DNA of 64,000 nucleotides from Paramagnetospirillum magneticum AMB-1 (GTDB lineage Bacteria; Pseudomonadota; Alphaproteobacteria; Rhodospirillales; Magnetospirillaceae), in contig NC_007626.1 in assembly GCF_000009985.1 (NCBI RefSeq), positions 1,512,745 through 1,576,744 of the forward strand, in the 5' to 3' direction. Position numbers and translations under genes: made by a program. The stretch's first letter is position 1, and every line of letters begins with the position of its first letter. Under the pieces are notes generated by a model. That model was given only the letters and a program-made list of their open reading frames with translations. It was not told the DNA's origin and did no database searches. Positions 32,172 through 40,743 of the stretch are shown here, one piece after another.

Positions 32172-35072
32172 ATGGGCGACAAAAACATGACCAGAGGCGA
32201 GACCGAGGCTGCGGTACCGGGGATGGGTGCCGTCGAGGCCGAGGCTAAGGAACCGGCAGCCCCCGTGGCGCCGCCCCTGGCCATTCTTCGCCCTGAACCC
32301 CGACCGTTGGGTGGCGATGCCGGCAGTCCCGGCAACAAGACGACCCAGATGGTGGCCCTGCTGGTCACCGTCGCCTGGATCGGCCTGTGCGGCTACTGGG
32401 CCAACACTTCCATCGGCTGGGGCAACCTGCTGTTCATGCAGCCGCAGGAGATCGGCGGCATGGTCGGCGCCGCCTTCCTGCCGCTGGCCTTCCTCTGGCT
32501 GCTGGTCGCCTATTTCGACCGGGGCCGCGAACTGCGCTCCCTGTCGGTGGATATGCGCGAGCAGCTTTCCCGCCTGACCTATCCCGCCGAGGGCGCCGAG
32601 TCCCGGGTGACGCGTATCGCCGACGCCCTGCGCACCCAGGCCCGGGAACTGACCGAGGCCTCGTCCGAGGCCGCCGCCAAGGGCGATGCGGTTCGCCAGA
32701 TGATGGCGTCGCAGATCGAAGCCATGACCGGCGTGGTCGGTCGCGTCAACGATGAGGCCCAGACCGCCGTCGAGGCCCTGCGCAAGGAGGTCGACCGCCT
32801 GACCCAGGCCGCCGACGGCGCCACCGCCCGGGCCCGTGAGGTCGAGACCCTGCTGCGCATGCAGACCCAGGACCTGACCACCGTTACCGACACCTCGGCG
32901 CACCGCATCCGCGAGTTCGGCGAGCTATTGCGCGGTCAGATCGAGAGCATCGATTCCACCTCCGCCCGCGCCGCGTCCCGTGCCGACACGGTGGCCGAGC
33001 AGGTGCGGACCCAGGCCGAATCCCTGGACCATGTCTCCCAGGCGGCGGTGGCCCGCGCCGAGCAGGTGGTCGCCATGTTCGAGCGCCAGAGCAGCCAGTT
33101 GGGCAGCTCGGCCGAGCAGGCCACCACCCGCACCGAAGTGGTCGCCAATTCCCTGGCCGAGCGGGTCGAAGCGCTGGAAAGCCTGTTCACCCGCCAGAAC
33201 ACCGATCTGGATCAGGCCGCCGAACGGCTGGCCGAGCAGACCAGCCGCATCTCGGCCTCGCTGCAGCAGCAGGCCACCGGCCTCGATCAGATCACCGAGC
33301 GCGTGCTGTCGCGCGTCAAGATCGTCGAGGAAGCCCTCGGCGTGCAATCGCGTGAGCTGGGCTCGGCCTCGGATCAGGCCATGGGCCGCTTCCGCGAGAT
33401 CGAAGAGACGCTGGGCCGCCACACCGAGAATCTGCGCGTCGCCGCCGATGACGCCTCCAGCCAATTGGGCGCCGTGGGCGAGGTGTTCGTCCAGCGTCGC
33501 GACGACGTGGACGCCGCCGCCGAGCGGGCCATGGCCCGGGTGCGCGAGGTGGGCGAGGCCTTCCAGGGCCAGACCCGCGCCGTCGCCGCCGCTTCCGACC
33601 AGATGACCGCGCGGGGCCGCGAGGTCTCGGAGACGCTGCGTCTTTACATCGAGGATCTCAACAAGGGAGCGGAAAAGTCCGCGGCCCAGGCCGAGAACAT
33701 CCGCACCTCGCTCAGGAAGCAGGCCGACGAACTGGCCGATGCCGCCAATGTGGTGTCCACCCAGTCCAAGCTGTCCGAAGCCTCCCTGAACCAGCAGTCG
33801 CGCCATCTGATCGCCACCTCGGATCAGGTGATGGCCAAGGTCAAGACCATTGCCGACACCCTGCGCCAGGGCACCAACGACCTGATCGCCACCTCGTCCA
33901 AGGTCGGCGTCGAGCTGGACGCGGTGGGCGAGACCCTGCGCCAGCGCACCACCGACGTCTCCGCCGCCGCCGTCAAGGCCATCTCGGATTCCGGCGGCGT
34001 CGCGGAACTGCTGGAGAAGCGCTCCGAGCAGCTTCAGCACGTCTCCGACCAGTTGGGCTCGCGGGTGCGCGCCGCCACCGAGGTGCTGCGCAAGCAGACC
34101 GAGCAGGTGGTGGCCAGCGCCGATCAGGCCGAGGCCTCGGTCAGCGCGGTGGGCGAGGCGCTGCGCGTCCAGGCCCAGTCCCTGGCCCGCGTCGCCGACG
34201 ATTCGTCGGATGTGCTCAAGGCCTTCGGCTCGGCCATCCAGCAGAACGCCGTGCAGCTGGGCGAAGCCGCCCAGCAGGTCTTCGCCCAGTCCCAGACGGC
34301 GGGCGATGCCCTGCGCTCCATCAGCCGCGATTTCGAGGAGGCCTCCAACAAGACGGCGGCCCAGGTCACCGCCGCCGGCGACATGCTGCGCGCCGGCATC
34401 CGTGAGCTGACCGCCTCGGCGGAGCGGATCACCGCCCAGGTGCGCTCGGCCGGCGACGGCCTGCGCCGCCACGCCAGCGAGATGCAGGAAACCACCGAAC
34501 GGACCGGCGCCAAGCTGGAAGCCGCCTTCGAGATGGTGCGCACCAAGTCCAATGATCTGGGCATCACCGGCGACCGTCTGTCCCAGCAGGCGGAAAGCTT
34601 CTCCAACAGCTTCTCGCGTCAGGTGGAGGAACTGGTCAACGCCTCCAAGCTGGCCGAGATCCGCGGCTCGCAACTGGAAGAAAAGCGCGCCCAGCTCTCG
34701 GTTGAGCACTTCTTGCAGAACGCCGCCTTCATCGTCGAGAAGCTGCAGTCGCTCTCGGTGGATATCGGCCGCATCTTCAACGCCAATATCGACGAGAAGG
34801 CGTGGCGCGAGTTCCATGCCGGCGACCAGTCCATCTTCGTGCGCAAGATTCTCAAGAATCTCGACAAGCACCAGATGGCCTCCATCAAGAACAAGTTCGA
34901 GGACGACGGCGATTTCCGCGAATACGTCACCCGTTATCTGGCGGAGTTCGAGGCCCTGCTCAATCAGGCCCGCAATTCCGATCACCAGGACGTGTTGACC
35001 GGCACCTTCACCTCGTCCGAGGTGGGCAAGCTGTACCTGGTCCTGGCCCGCTCGCTGGGCCGCCTGGAATAG
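32172..35072 (+). CDS. Membrane-anchored rod protein built of 28 tandem 25-residue repeats
   Basis: A 966-aa protein. A short N-terminal cytoplasmic tail precedes two transmembrane helices (~58-78 and ~93-114). Residues 125-835 then consist of 28 consecutive repeats of exactly 25 residues, interrupted once by an 11-residue insert after repeat 8. The consensus is roughly GEALRxQxxxLxxASDxAxxRVxxV. Residues 836-966 form a separate helical C-terminal domain (SVEHFLQNAAFIVEKLQ, ending LYLVLARSLGRLE). A 25-residue period is seven helical turns of 3.57 residues, which suggests an almost straight coiled-coil rod. The two-TM plus long-coil layout recalls polarity factors such as TipN, without evident homology. 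Upstream in-frame starts at 32052 and 32133 exist. Ends before a strong hairpin. Function unknown. Confidence 0.9.
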   Translation: MGDKNMTRGETEAAVPGMGAVEAEAKEPAAPVAPPLAILRPEPRPLGGDAGSPGNKTTQMVALLVTVAWIGLCGYWANTSIGWGNLLFMQPQEIGGMVGAAFLPLAFLWLLVAYFDRGRELRSLSVDMREQLSRLTYPAEGAESRVTRIADALRTQARELTEASSEAAAKGDAVRQMMASQIEAMTGVVGRVNDEAQTAVEALRKEVDRLTQAADGATARAREVETLLRMQTQDLTTVTDTSAHRIREFGELLRGQIESIDSTSARAASRADTVAEQVRTQAESLDHVSQAAVARAEQVVAMFERQSSQLGSSAEQATTRTEVVANSLAERVEALESLFTRQNTDLDQAAERLAEQTSRISASLQQQATGLDQITERVLSRVKIVEEALGVQSRELGSASDQAMGRFREIEETLGRHTENLRVAADDASSQLGAVGEVFVQRRDDVDAAAERAMARVREVGEAFQGQTRAVAAASDQMTARGREVSETLRLYIEDLNKGAEKSAAQAENIRTSLRKQADELADAANVVSTQSKLSEASLNQQSRHLIATSDQVMAKVKTIADTLRQGTNDLIATSSKVGVELDAVGETLRQRTTDVSAAAVKAISDSGGVAELLEKRSEQLQHVSDQLGSRVRAATEVLRKQTEQVVASADQAEASVSAVGEALRVQAQSLARVADDSSDVLKAFGSAIQQNAVQLGEAAQQVFAQSQTAGDALRSISRDFEEASNKTAAQVTAAGDMLRAGIRELTASAERITAQVRSAGDGLRRHASEMQETTERTGAKLEAAFEMVRTKSNDLGITGDRLSQQAESFSNSFSRQVEELVNASKLAEIRGSQLEEKRAQLSVEHFLQNAAFIVEKLQSLSVDIGRIFNANIDEKAWREFHAGDQSIFVRKILKNLDKHQMASIKNKFEDDGDFREYVTRYLAEFEALLNQARNSDHQDVLTGTFTSSEVGKLYLVLARSLGRLE
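32544..34676 (+). repeat. 75-base-periodic coding repeat (28 units of 25 codons)
   Basis: Every unit is 75 bases apart from one 33-base insert between units 8 and 9. The DNA units have diverged freely while the protein pattern is kept, so the periodicity is under selection at the protein level. Confidence 0.88.
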
Positions 35073-35094
35073 GGTCTGCCGGAAGGCTGAATGG

Positions 35095-35130
35095 AAACGG
35101 CGCCGGAGTGATCCGGCGCCGTTTCTTCTT
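35095..35130 (+). terminator. Rho-independent terminator after the rod protein gene
   Basis: A 12-base stem (35095-35106 with 35113-35124) with a 6-base loop, then a CTTCTT stretch. It may also act on the convergent HIT gene. Confidence 0.85.
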
Positions 35131-35203
35131 GTCCATCCGGTGGGCTTCCGCCCACTCCCGATCGGGGTGAACCCCAAATGGGTCCGGGCAATCGCCCGGT
35201 GGC

Positions 35204-35605
35204 TTATCCCAGCACCGCCCGCAATTGGGCCAGACGCGTCTCCAGCGCCTCCGGAGTATAGGGCGTTGCCGGAACGGCGCCCCACACCGGCTTGGGCCAG
35301 GCGGCATCGTCGGTGTCGCGGGCGATGACGTGCACGTGCAATTGCGCCACCACATTGCCCAAGGCGGCGACGTTGATACGGTGAGGGGCCAGCGCCTGGC
35401 GGAGCGCCGTCGAGGCGCGGGCGATTTCGTCGAGCAGAGCGTGCTGGTCGGCGGGATCCAGGTCGGTGATCTCGACCACGCCGGCCCGGCGGGGGACCAG
35501 CAGTAGCCAGGGATAGGTGCTGTCGTTCATGAGCAGCACCCGGCAGAGGGGCCATTCGGTCACCGGAACGGTGTCAGCGGCGATTCTTTGGTGCAGTTCA
35601 AACAT
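35204..35605 (-). CDS. HIT-family nucleotide hydrolase/transferase
   Basis: A 133-aa histidine-triad protein. The triad is QLHVHVIAR near residue 90, with the phrase LGNVVAQLHVHV typical of the FHIT/HinT-like group found in proteobacteria. Such proteins cleave nucleoside phosphoramidates or dinucleoside polyphosphates. The ATG at 35605 (MFELHQRI) is preferred; a GTG at 35620 would add five residues. It is divergent from the SGNH gene and convergent with the rod protein gene. Confidence 0.9.
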   Translation of the reverse strand: MFELHQRIAADTVPVTEWPLCRVLLMNDSTYPWLLLVPRRAGVVEITDLDPADQHALLDEIARASTALRQALAPHRINVAALGNVVAQLHVHVIARDTDDAAWPKPVWGAVPATPYTPEALETRLAQLRAVLG

Positions 35606-35680
35606 GCATGGGTTCTTCACGTTGCGCCGGAGGTAGTGTTCAAGGTATCAGGAAGCGCCGCTTTCGAAAGGGCTTTCCCC

Positions 35681-36847
35681 ATGCGTCGCAACCGCACCAA
35701 TCCGTTTCACCAGCTGTTTACGAGTCTGGGCCTGCTGCTGCTGGCCCTGGCCCTGGGGGTTGGCGGATTGGAGCTGATCTCCGGCTGGGTGGTCAAGCTG
35801 ATCCGCGACAAACGTCCGGCCTTTTCTGCGGCTTTGTCCGACGACGACCTGCGCAAGCTCTACAATGCCGAGGACGTGGCGCCCTATCGCCAGATCCTCA
35901 AGGAGAGCTGGCGCCAGTTCGACACGGTCTACACCCCCTTCGTGGAATACCGCACCCGGGAGACCGAGGGGAAGTATCTGAACGTCACCGAGGACGGTAT
36001 CCGCGCCAATGGGGCCGGCCGTCCCGATCCGCGGGCCGAGGGCGTCAAGGTCTTCGTGTTCGGCGGCTCGACCACCCTGGGGGCCGGGGTGCCCGACGAC
36101 GAGACCATTCCTGCCTATCTGGAAAAAGCGCTGGGCGGCGCCGGTCGGGGTGACGCCAAGGTGTTCAATTTCGGCACCGTGTCCTATCACTCGACCCAGG
36201 AGCGCATCGCGCTGGAACGCCTGCTGACGGCGGGAATCAAGCCGGATGTGGCGGTGTTCATCGATGGCGACGCCGATTTCTACCACTGCGCCGTTCCCGA
36301 CAGCAGCGCCTGGAACGAGCGCCTGACCCAGCTGACCCGCGCCCGCGCCCGCCAGCCCATGTGGCGCGAGCTTGCCGCCCGGTCCCATGTGCTGCAGCTG
36401 ATCGGCCATCTCAGCGGCGACAAGTCGGTGCTGGTGCGCGAATGGGGGCGGTTCTGCGAGAGCGATGCCGAGGTCGATGCGGTGATCCGCCGTCTCGACA
36501 CCAACCGCCGCATGGTCGACGCCCTGGCCGAGCGGCTGGGGTTCAAGGTGCTGTTCGTGCAGCAGCCGGTGCCGACCTTCGCCTACGACAACCGCAAGCG
36601 CCCCTTCCCGGTGAAGGAGGAGCTGATGGGCTATCACATGAACGCGGCGCGCGGCTATCCGCGTCTGGCCGAAATGAAGGCGGCCGGGCAATTGTGGGAC
36701 AAGGGCGTGCTGTGGCTGGCCGAACTGGAGCCCCAGGACGGCAACGCCTATATCGACGCGGTGCACTATTCGCCCGCCTTCAACAAGGCCATCGGCGAGA
36801 GGATCGCCGCCGTGCTGGTCGAGGGCGGTGCCCTGGCCGCCCGATGA
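35681..36847 (+). CDS. Membrane-anchored SGNH/GDSL-like hydrolase
   Basis: A 388-aa protein with one N-terminal transmembrane anchor (~residues 12-36: LGLLLLALALGVGGLELI), so the catalytic part probably faces the periplasm. VFVFGGSTTLGAGVPDDET is the SGNH block I with its nucleophile Ser, FNFGTVSYHSTQERI lies in the block II region, and the DAVHYSPAFN near the C terminus supplies the Asp-x-x-His pair. It may be an esterase or acyltransferase acting on lipid or polysaccharide. The ATG at 35681 is chosen because the hydrophobic anchor follows directly. The next gene is ~210 bases away, with no motif seen in between. Confidence 0.85.
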   Translation: MRRNRTNPFHQLFTSLGLLLLALALGVGGLELISGWVVKLIRDKRPAFSAALSDDDLRKLYNAEDVAPYRQILKESWRQFDTVYTPFVEYRTRETEGKYLNVTEDGIRANGAGRPDPRAEGVKVFVFGGSTTLGAGVPDDETIPAYLEKALGGAGRGDAKVFNFGTVSYHSTQERIALERLLTAGIKPDVAVFIDGDADFYHCAVPDSSAWNERLTQLTRARARQPMWRELAARSHVLQLIGHLSGDKSVLVREWGRFCESDAEVDAVIRRLDTNRRMVDALAERLGFKVLFVQQPVPTFAYDNRKRPFPVKEELMGYHMNAARGYPRLAEMKAAGQLWDKGVLWLAELEPQDGNAYIDAVHYSPAFNKAIGERIAAVLVEGGALAAR

Positions 36848-37060
36848 GCCGGAGGCCGGCGTCATAACCCTGGGTCGAGTATCGCGCCGCGGCAGTTCCG
36901 CAACATAAAATATCTCCATGGCGCATCGGTGCCCTGCAATTCCTTTTGTTGCACGGGGCGGTCCGGGCGGACAGAATGTCGCCCAACACCGGGGGCGGGA
37001 GCCTTGGGGCGCGGGATCGTCTCGAGGGGTCGTCGAACAAGATAACGTCTGGGAGGACGC

Positions 37061-38833
37061 ATGGTTTCGGCCAAGCCGGGCAAGACCATTGCAGCAACGG
37101 CATCCGCGGGGATGGCCGGAGCATGGGACGACACCGCATTCCATTGGAGCGATGCGCAGACCGAACTGACCGGGGCGCCCGACGGCGGCCTGAACATCGG
37201 GCCCGTCTGTGCCGACCGCCAGGTTGGGCTTGGGCGGGGCGAGGCCGTTGCCATCCGCTGGCTTGGCCGCCGGCAGGACCGGCAGGACGTCACCTATGGC
37301 CAGCTGGCCGAGCAATCGGGGCGGATCGCCCGCGTGCTGGCCGATTTGGGCCTGCAGCCGGGCGAGACCGTCGCCGTGCTGCTGGGACGGACGCCCGACC
37401 TGTACAGCGCCGCGCTGGGAATCTGGAAGGCGGGCGGAATCTATTGCCCGCTGTTCGCGGCGTTCGGACCCGGGCCGATCAAGGCGCGCCTCGACCTGGG
37501 CAAGGCCGCCGTGCTGATCACCTCGGACGACCTTTACGCCCGTAAGGTGGTGGCATCGCGCTCCGCCTTGCCTGATCTGCGCCACGTGCTGGTGGTTGGG
37601 GGGGAGGAGGGGGCGACGCCCGAGGGCTGCGCCGACCTGCGCTCCCTGGCCTCTGCCGCCCAGCCCATGGAGGCGGTGCCGACCGCTCCCGAGGCGCCGG
37701 CCTTCCTGCATTTCACCAGCGGGACCACCGGTACCCCCAAGGGCGTGCTGCATCCCCACCGGGCGGTGCTCGCCCATCTGGTCACCGGGCGCAAGGTGTT
37801 CGGCCTGAGCGATTCCGACGTGTTCTGGTGCACCGCCGATCCCGGTTGGGTAACCAGTACCTCCTACGGCATTATCGCGCCGCTGGCCTGCGGCGCCACC
37901 CTGATCGCCGACGAGGCCGAACTGGAACCCCGCCGCTGGTACGGCATCCTGCATGACGAGGAAGTGACCGCCTGGTACACCACGCCCACGGCCATCCGCA
38001 CCATGATGCGCTATGGCGCGGCCCTGGCCCGCTCGTACCGCCAGAACTCGCTGCGGGTGGCGGCTAGCGTGGGCGAGCCCCTTAACGCCGAGGCGGTGAT
38101 GTGGGGGCAAAAGGCCCTGGGCGTTCCTTTCCTCGACACCTGGTGGCAGACCGAGACCGGCGCCATCACCATCGCCAACGGCCCCGGCACCGACCGCCGT
38201 CCGGGCAGCATGGGCCGCCCCCTGCCGGGGGTCGAGGCGCGGATCATGCGCTGCGAGGGGGGAACTCCCAAGGCGGTGGATGGCGTCGACGCGGTGGGAG
38301 AGCTGGCCATCCGCACCTGCTGGCCCTCCATGTTCTCCGGCGCCCTGGGCGAGGAGACCCGCTATGGCGACAGCTTCCGCGACGGCTGGTACTTCACCGG
38401 CGATCTGGTCAAGCGGGACAAGGATGGCTTCATCTGGTTCGTCGGCCGCGCCGATGACATGATCAAGTGCGGCGGCCTGCAGATCGGTCCCTTCGAGGTG
38501 GAGGGCAGCCTGATGGACCATCCGGCGGTGGCCGAGATCGGCGTGGTGGGCAAGCCCGACATGCTGGTGCGCGAAGTGCCGGTGGCCTTCGTCTCGCTCA
38601 ATCCCGGCTTCGAAGCCGGCGATGCCCTGCGGGCCGAATTGCTGTCCTATGCCCGCCAGGAATTGGGGGCCGGCATGGCGCCGCGTGAAATCCATTTCGT
38701 CGAGGAACTGCCCAAGACCAATTCCGGCAAGATCATGCGCCGGGTGCTCAAGGCCAAGGCCATGGGCGAGCCCGATGGTGGGGATATCCTCAATACCCTG
38801 CCGCCCTGTCCGGGGCGCTACGACGACGAGTGA
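37061..38833 (+). CDS. AMP-forming acyl-CoA synthetase (acetyl-CoA synthetase-like)
   Basis: A 590-aa member of the ANL superfamily. The P-loop is HFTSGTTGTPKGVLHPHR, and WWQTETGA is the motif shared by acetyl- and propionyl-CoA synthetases. GWYFTGDLVKRD and GLQIGPFEVE mark the hinge region, and KTNSGKIMRRVLK near the C terminus carries the catalytic, usually acetylatable, lysine. It activates a short carboxylic acid to its CoA thioester via an acyl-adenylate. It is shorter than classical Acs (~650 aa) and closer to the AcsA branch. The start has a strong GGGAGGACGC site, and the gene ends at a GAAA-loop terminator. Confidence 0.92.
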   Translation: MVSAKPGKTIAATASAGMAGAWDDTAFHWSDAQTELTGAPDGGLNIGPVCADRQVGLGRGEAVAIRWLGRRQDRQDVTYGQLAEQSGRIARVLADLGLQPGETVAVLLGRTPDLYSAALGIWKAGGIYCPLFAAFGPGPIKARLDLGKAAVLITSDDLYARKVVASRSALPDLRHVLVVGGEEGATPEGCADLRSLASAAQPMEAVPTAPEAPAFLHFTSGTTGTPKGVLHPHRAVLAHLVTGRKVFGLSDSDVFWCTADPGWVTSTSYGIIAPLACGATLIADEAELEPRRWYGILHDEEVTAWYTTPTAIRTMMRYGAALARSYRQNSLRVAASVGEPLNAEAVMWGQKALGVPFLDTWWQTETGAITIANGPGTDRRPGSMGRPLPGVEARIMRCEGGTPKAVDGVDAVGELAIRTCWPSMFSGALGEETRYGDSFRDGWYFTGDLVKRDKDGFIWFVGRADDMIKCGGLQIGPFEVEGSLMDHPAVAEIGVVGKPDMLVREVPVAFVSLNPGFEAGDALRAELLSYARQELGAGMAPREIHFVEELPKTNSGKIMRRVLKAKAMGEPDGGDILNTLPPCPGRYDDE

Positions 38834-38838
38834 TCAAC

Positions 38839-38868
38839 GAAAACGGGGCCGAAAGGCCCCGTTTCAGT
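38839..38868. terminator. Rho-independent terminator with GAAA tetraloop
   Basis: A 10-base stem (38841-38850 with 38855-38864) between the synthetase (+) and bfd (-) genes. T-runs are short on both sides. Confidence 0.8.
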
Positions 38869-38987
38869 GTCCGGCCCGAAGGGGCAGACCAAATTTGAGT
38901 GGCCAACCGGGGCTTGGCATCCGGCGCCCATTGCGGGCGCGGCCAAGCAAACTGAGGGTTTGTGTCCGCCGAGAGAAAGATACGATG

Positions 38988-39197
38988 TCAGCCCCGTTTG
39001 CCGCAGGGGCATCCGCCCGATCCGCCGCCGCATCCGCCCTTGCTCTCATCCACCAGTTCGCGAACGGTGGACACGCATTTGCCGCAACGGGGCTTGGAGT
39101 CGAAGTGGCGGAACACCGCCTGCGGGCTGCCGGCGCCTTCGGTGACCGCGGCGCGGACCTGGCGGTCGGTGAAGCCGTGACAGAGACAAACGTACAT
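38988..39197 (-). CDS. bfd: Bacterioferritin-associated ferredoxin-like [2Fe-2S] protein
   Basis: A 69-aa protein with the Bfd fold: C4-x-C6 at the start (MYVCLCHGFTDRQVR) and C38-x2-C41 (RCGKC) bind a [2Fe-2S] cluster. Bfd releases iron from bacterioferritin. The last ~14 residues form an extra Gly/Cys-rich tail (GGCGGGSGGCPCGK) not typical of the family, possibly a second metal site. A GGGAGG ribosome site precedes the ATG. It lies 13 bases downstream of a small secreted-peptide gene, and both are behind a Fur-like box, consistent with induction under iron starvation. Confidence 0.92.
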   Translation of the reverse strand: MYVCLCHGFTDRQVRAAVTEGAGSPQAVFRHFDSKPRCGKCVSTVRELVDESKGGCGGGSGGCPCGKRG

Positions 39198-39210
39198 CGG
39201 TGCCTCCCTT

Positions 39211-39339
39211 CTACTGTTCGCTGCTGGCGCAGGTGGTGGTGGAGCCGTCCGCCTCGTTCACTTCCCAGGCGATGGCTTGCAACGTGCCGGCGCACAGGCA
39301 GAGCAGCAGGGTGAAGACCAGGAGGCGAAGCGAGATCAT
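39211..39339 (-). CDS. 42-aa secreted or membrane-anchored peptide upstream of bfd
   Basis: A short reading frame (MISLRLLVFTLLLCLCAGTL at the N terminus). The hydrophobic stretch looks like a signal peptide, with a QAIA cleavage candidate, leaving a mature peptide of ~18 residues, WEVNEADGSTTTCASSEQ, with one Cys. A GGAG site lies six bases before the ATG; an in-frame ATG at 39351 would add four residues. The closeness to bfd and the Fur-like box ~32 bases upstream support a real iron-regulated gene. The function is not recognised. Confidence 0.7.
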   Translation of the reverse strand: MISLRLLVFTLLLCLCAGTLQAIAWEVNEADGSTTTCASSEQ

Positions 39340-39370
39340 GTGGTGCTCCATGGCATGATCCATGACGTAA

Positions 39371-39391
39371 TGCACATGATAATGACTCGCA
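39371..39391 (-). promoter_or_regulatory. Fur box of the small peptide-bfd operon
   Basis: On the minus strand the site reads TGCGAGTCATTATCATGTGC, close to the proteobacterial Fur pattern with its core TCATTATCAT and flanking TGC/GCA symmetry. It lies directly upstream of the operon. Confidence 0.7.
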
Positions 39392-39441
39392 TCTCTAATG
39401 CCAACAGTTATTTTGGGTGATACGCAATCGCAACAACCCGA

Positions 39442-40623
39442 TCAGGGCTGGCGCGAGATGAGCGCCCGGCTGAGCAGGGCGGGATCGTCCCAGGGGACGT
39501 CGCTGAAATGGTGACGAAGATGCGGGCTTAGCGCGTCGCGCCACCATTCATGGGGAAACAGGGCAACCACGTCATGTCCCGGGTCGAGCTGTGGGGAACA
39601 GGAGTTTCCGCTCAGGCCGGCATGCAGGGCTTTGGCAAGATCGTGACCGAAGGCCGCCCCCAGATGGCCGGCGATGGTCAGTCGCGGGTTCATCTCCAGG
39701 AGGTGGGGCGTTCCGGTGGCGGCCTCGATCATGAAGTCGAAGCCGCCGAAGCCGCTGAATCCGAAATGGGCCACCAGCTTTCTCGCCGTCCCGGCGATTC
39801 CCGGATGATCCAGTCGCCGGATCACGCAGCTTGGGCCGCATTCCCCGGCGGTTTCCTCGGTGGAATAGCTGAAGCTGTCGAGCACCACGCCGTCTAGGGC
39901 CACCAGGGCGATGGAGGCCGGGCGGCCCCGGATATGCTCCTGCACCATGATGGACCGCTGGCCGACATAGGCGGGCAGGGTCAGGGACCGCAACCGGGCC
40001 AGGGCGGCGGCGGCGCTTTCCCCGTCGGTGCAGGCCCGCACGGTCAGCCCGGCCATCCCCACCGACATCTTGAGCAGCAAGGGGTAGCCGTGCCGGGTCG
40101 CGAAGTCCTGGAAATCCTCGGCCGGCGCCTGTGGCGGGTGCGCAATGTCCAGACGCGCCGCCTCCTCCAGGGTGCGGGTCTTGTCCGTCACCACCTGGTG
40201 GAAGCGCGGATCGCCGCAAGAGCGGCGCACCAGCTGGCGCAACGTCTCGGGAGTTCCGGGACGGTCCATGCCGCGCAGCAGGTGGACGGCGAACTCGTCG
40301 CCAGGAATGACCAGATGGGGCTCCCAGGCGGCAACGGCATCGGCCAGTTGCCCCTCGAGATCGGGGCCTTGAATGACATAGCGCTCGCAGACGAATCGGG
40401 TCAGCGCCAGCCAACTGCGCGGGGGACAGAACGCCGCCACCTCGAAGCCGGCCGCCACCAGTTGCGACGGCAGGCGCGCGATGCTCCACCAATCCGGTGC
40501 GACGGTCATGGCCAGGACCCGGACGCCCCCGCCTCCCGAACTCATTGGGCCGGGAGCGAAGCGGCCCTGCTCGGCCAGCCTGGTCTTGGCGGCATCGGTC
40601 CTGTCGGTGTGCTCTGTGGTCAT
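39442..40623 (-). CDS. ATP-grasp enzyme of unknown substrate
   Basis: A 393-aa ATP-grasp protein. An N-terminal Rossmann-like preATP-grasp domain (VRVLAMTVAPDWWSIAR) is followed by VTDKTRTLEEAARL, the nucleotide-binding lysine segment YPLLLKMSVGMAG, and the metal-binding LLEMNPRLT. The fold resembles carbamoyl-phosphate-synthase-type carboligases that join a carboxylate to an amine or thiol via acyl phosphate. No partner genes identify the product; the divergent neighbour is an SLC13 permease. The start at 40623 is taken; a later start at residue 27 is possible. Confidence 0.82.
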   Translation of the reverse strand: MTTEHTDRTDAAKTRLAEQGRFAPGPMSSGGGGVRVLAMTVAPDWWSIARLPSQLVAAGFEVAAFCPPRSWLALTRFVCERYVIQGPDLEGQLADAVAAWEPHLVIPGDEFAVHLLRGMDRPGTPETLRQLVRRSCGDPRFHQVVTDKTRTLEEAARLDIAHPPQAPAEDFQDFATRHGYPLLLKMSVGMAGLTVRACTDGESAAAALARLRSLTLPAYVGQRSIMVQEHIRGRPASIALVALDGVVLDSFSYSTEETAGECGPSCVIRRLDHPGIAGTARKLVAHFGFSGFGGFDFMIEAATGTPHLLEMNPRLTIAGHLGAAFGHDLAKALHAGLSGNSCSPQLDPGHDVVALFPHEWWRDALSPHLRHHFSDVPWDDPALLSRALISRQP

Positions 40624-40743
40624 TGCGCTTCAGCCTAACCCACGATCCCGGCCGGGCGAACCCCTTAACCCGTCCTCCAGGACTCTGGCGGACAAGCATG
40701 GGCTCGTGTAGCTTCGCCGTTCCTATCGTGTGAAGGGTGACCG

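Noticed and set aside
32544..34676. 75-base periodicity considered as a DNA satellite or CRISPR-like array
   Set aside because: Units are not identical at the DNA level, have no constant spacer/repeat pattern, and the periodicity coincides with an open reading frame and protein-level consensus.
35648..38695. A 1015-codon open frame on the minus strand
   Set aside because: It lies antisense to the SGNH and acyl-CoA synthetase genes, is low-complexity (Gly/Gln/His/Arg-rich), and arises from high GC and third-position bias.
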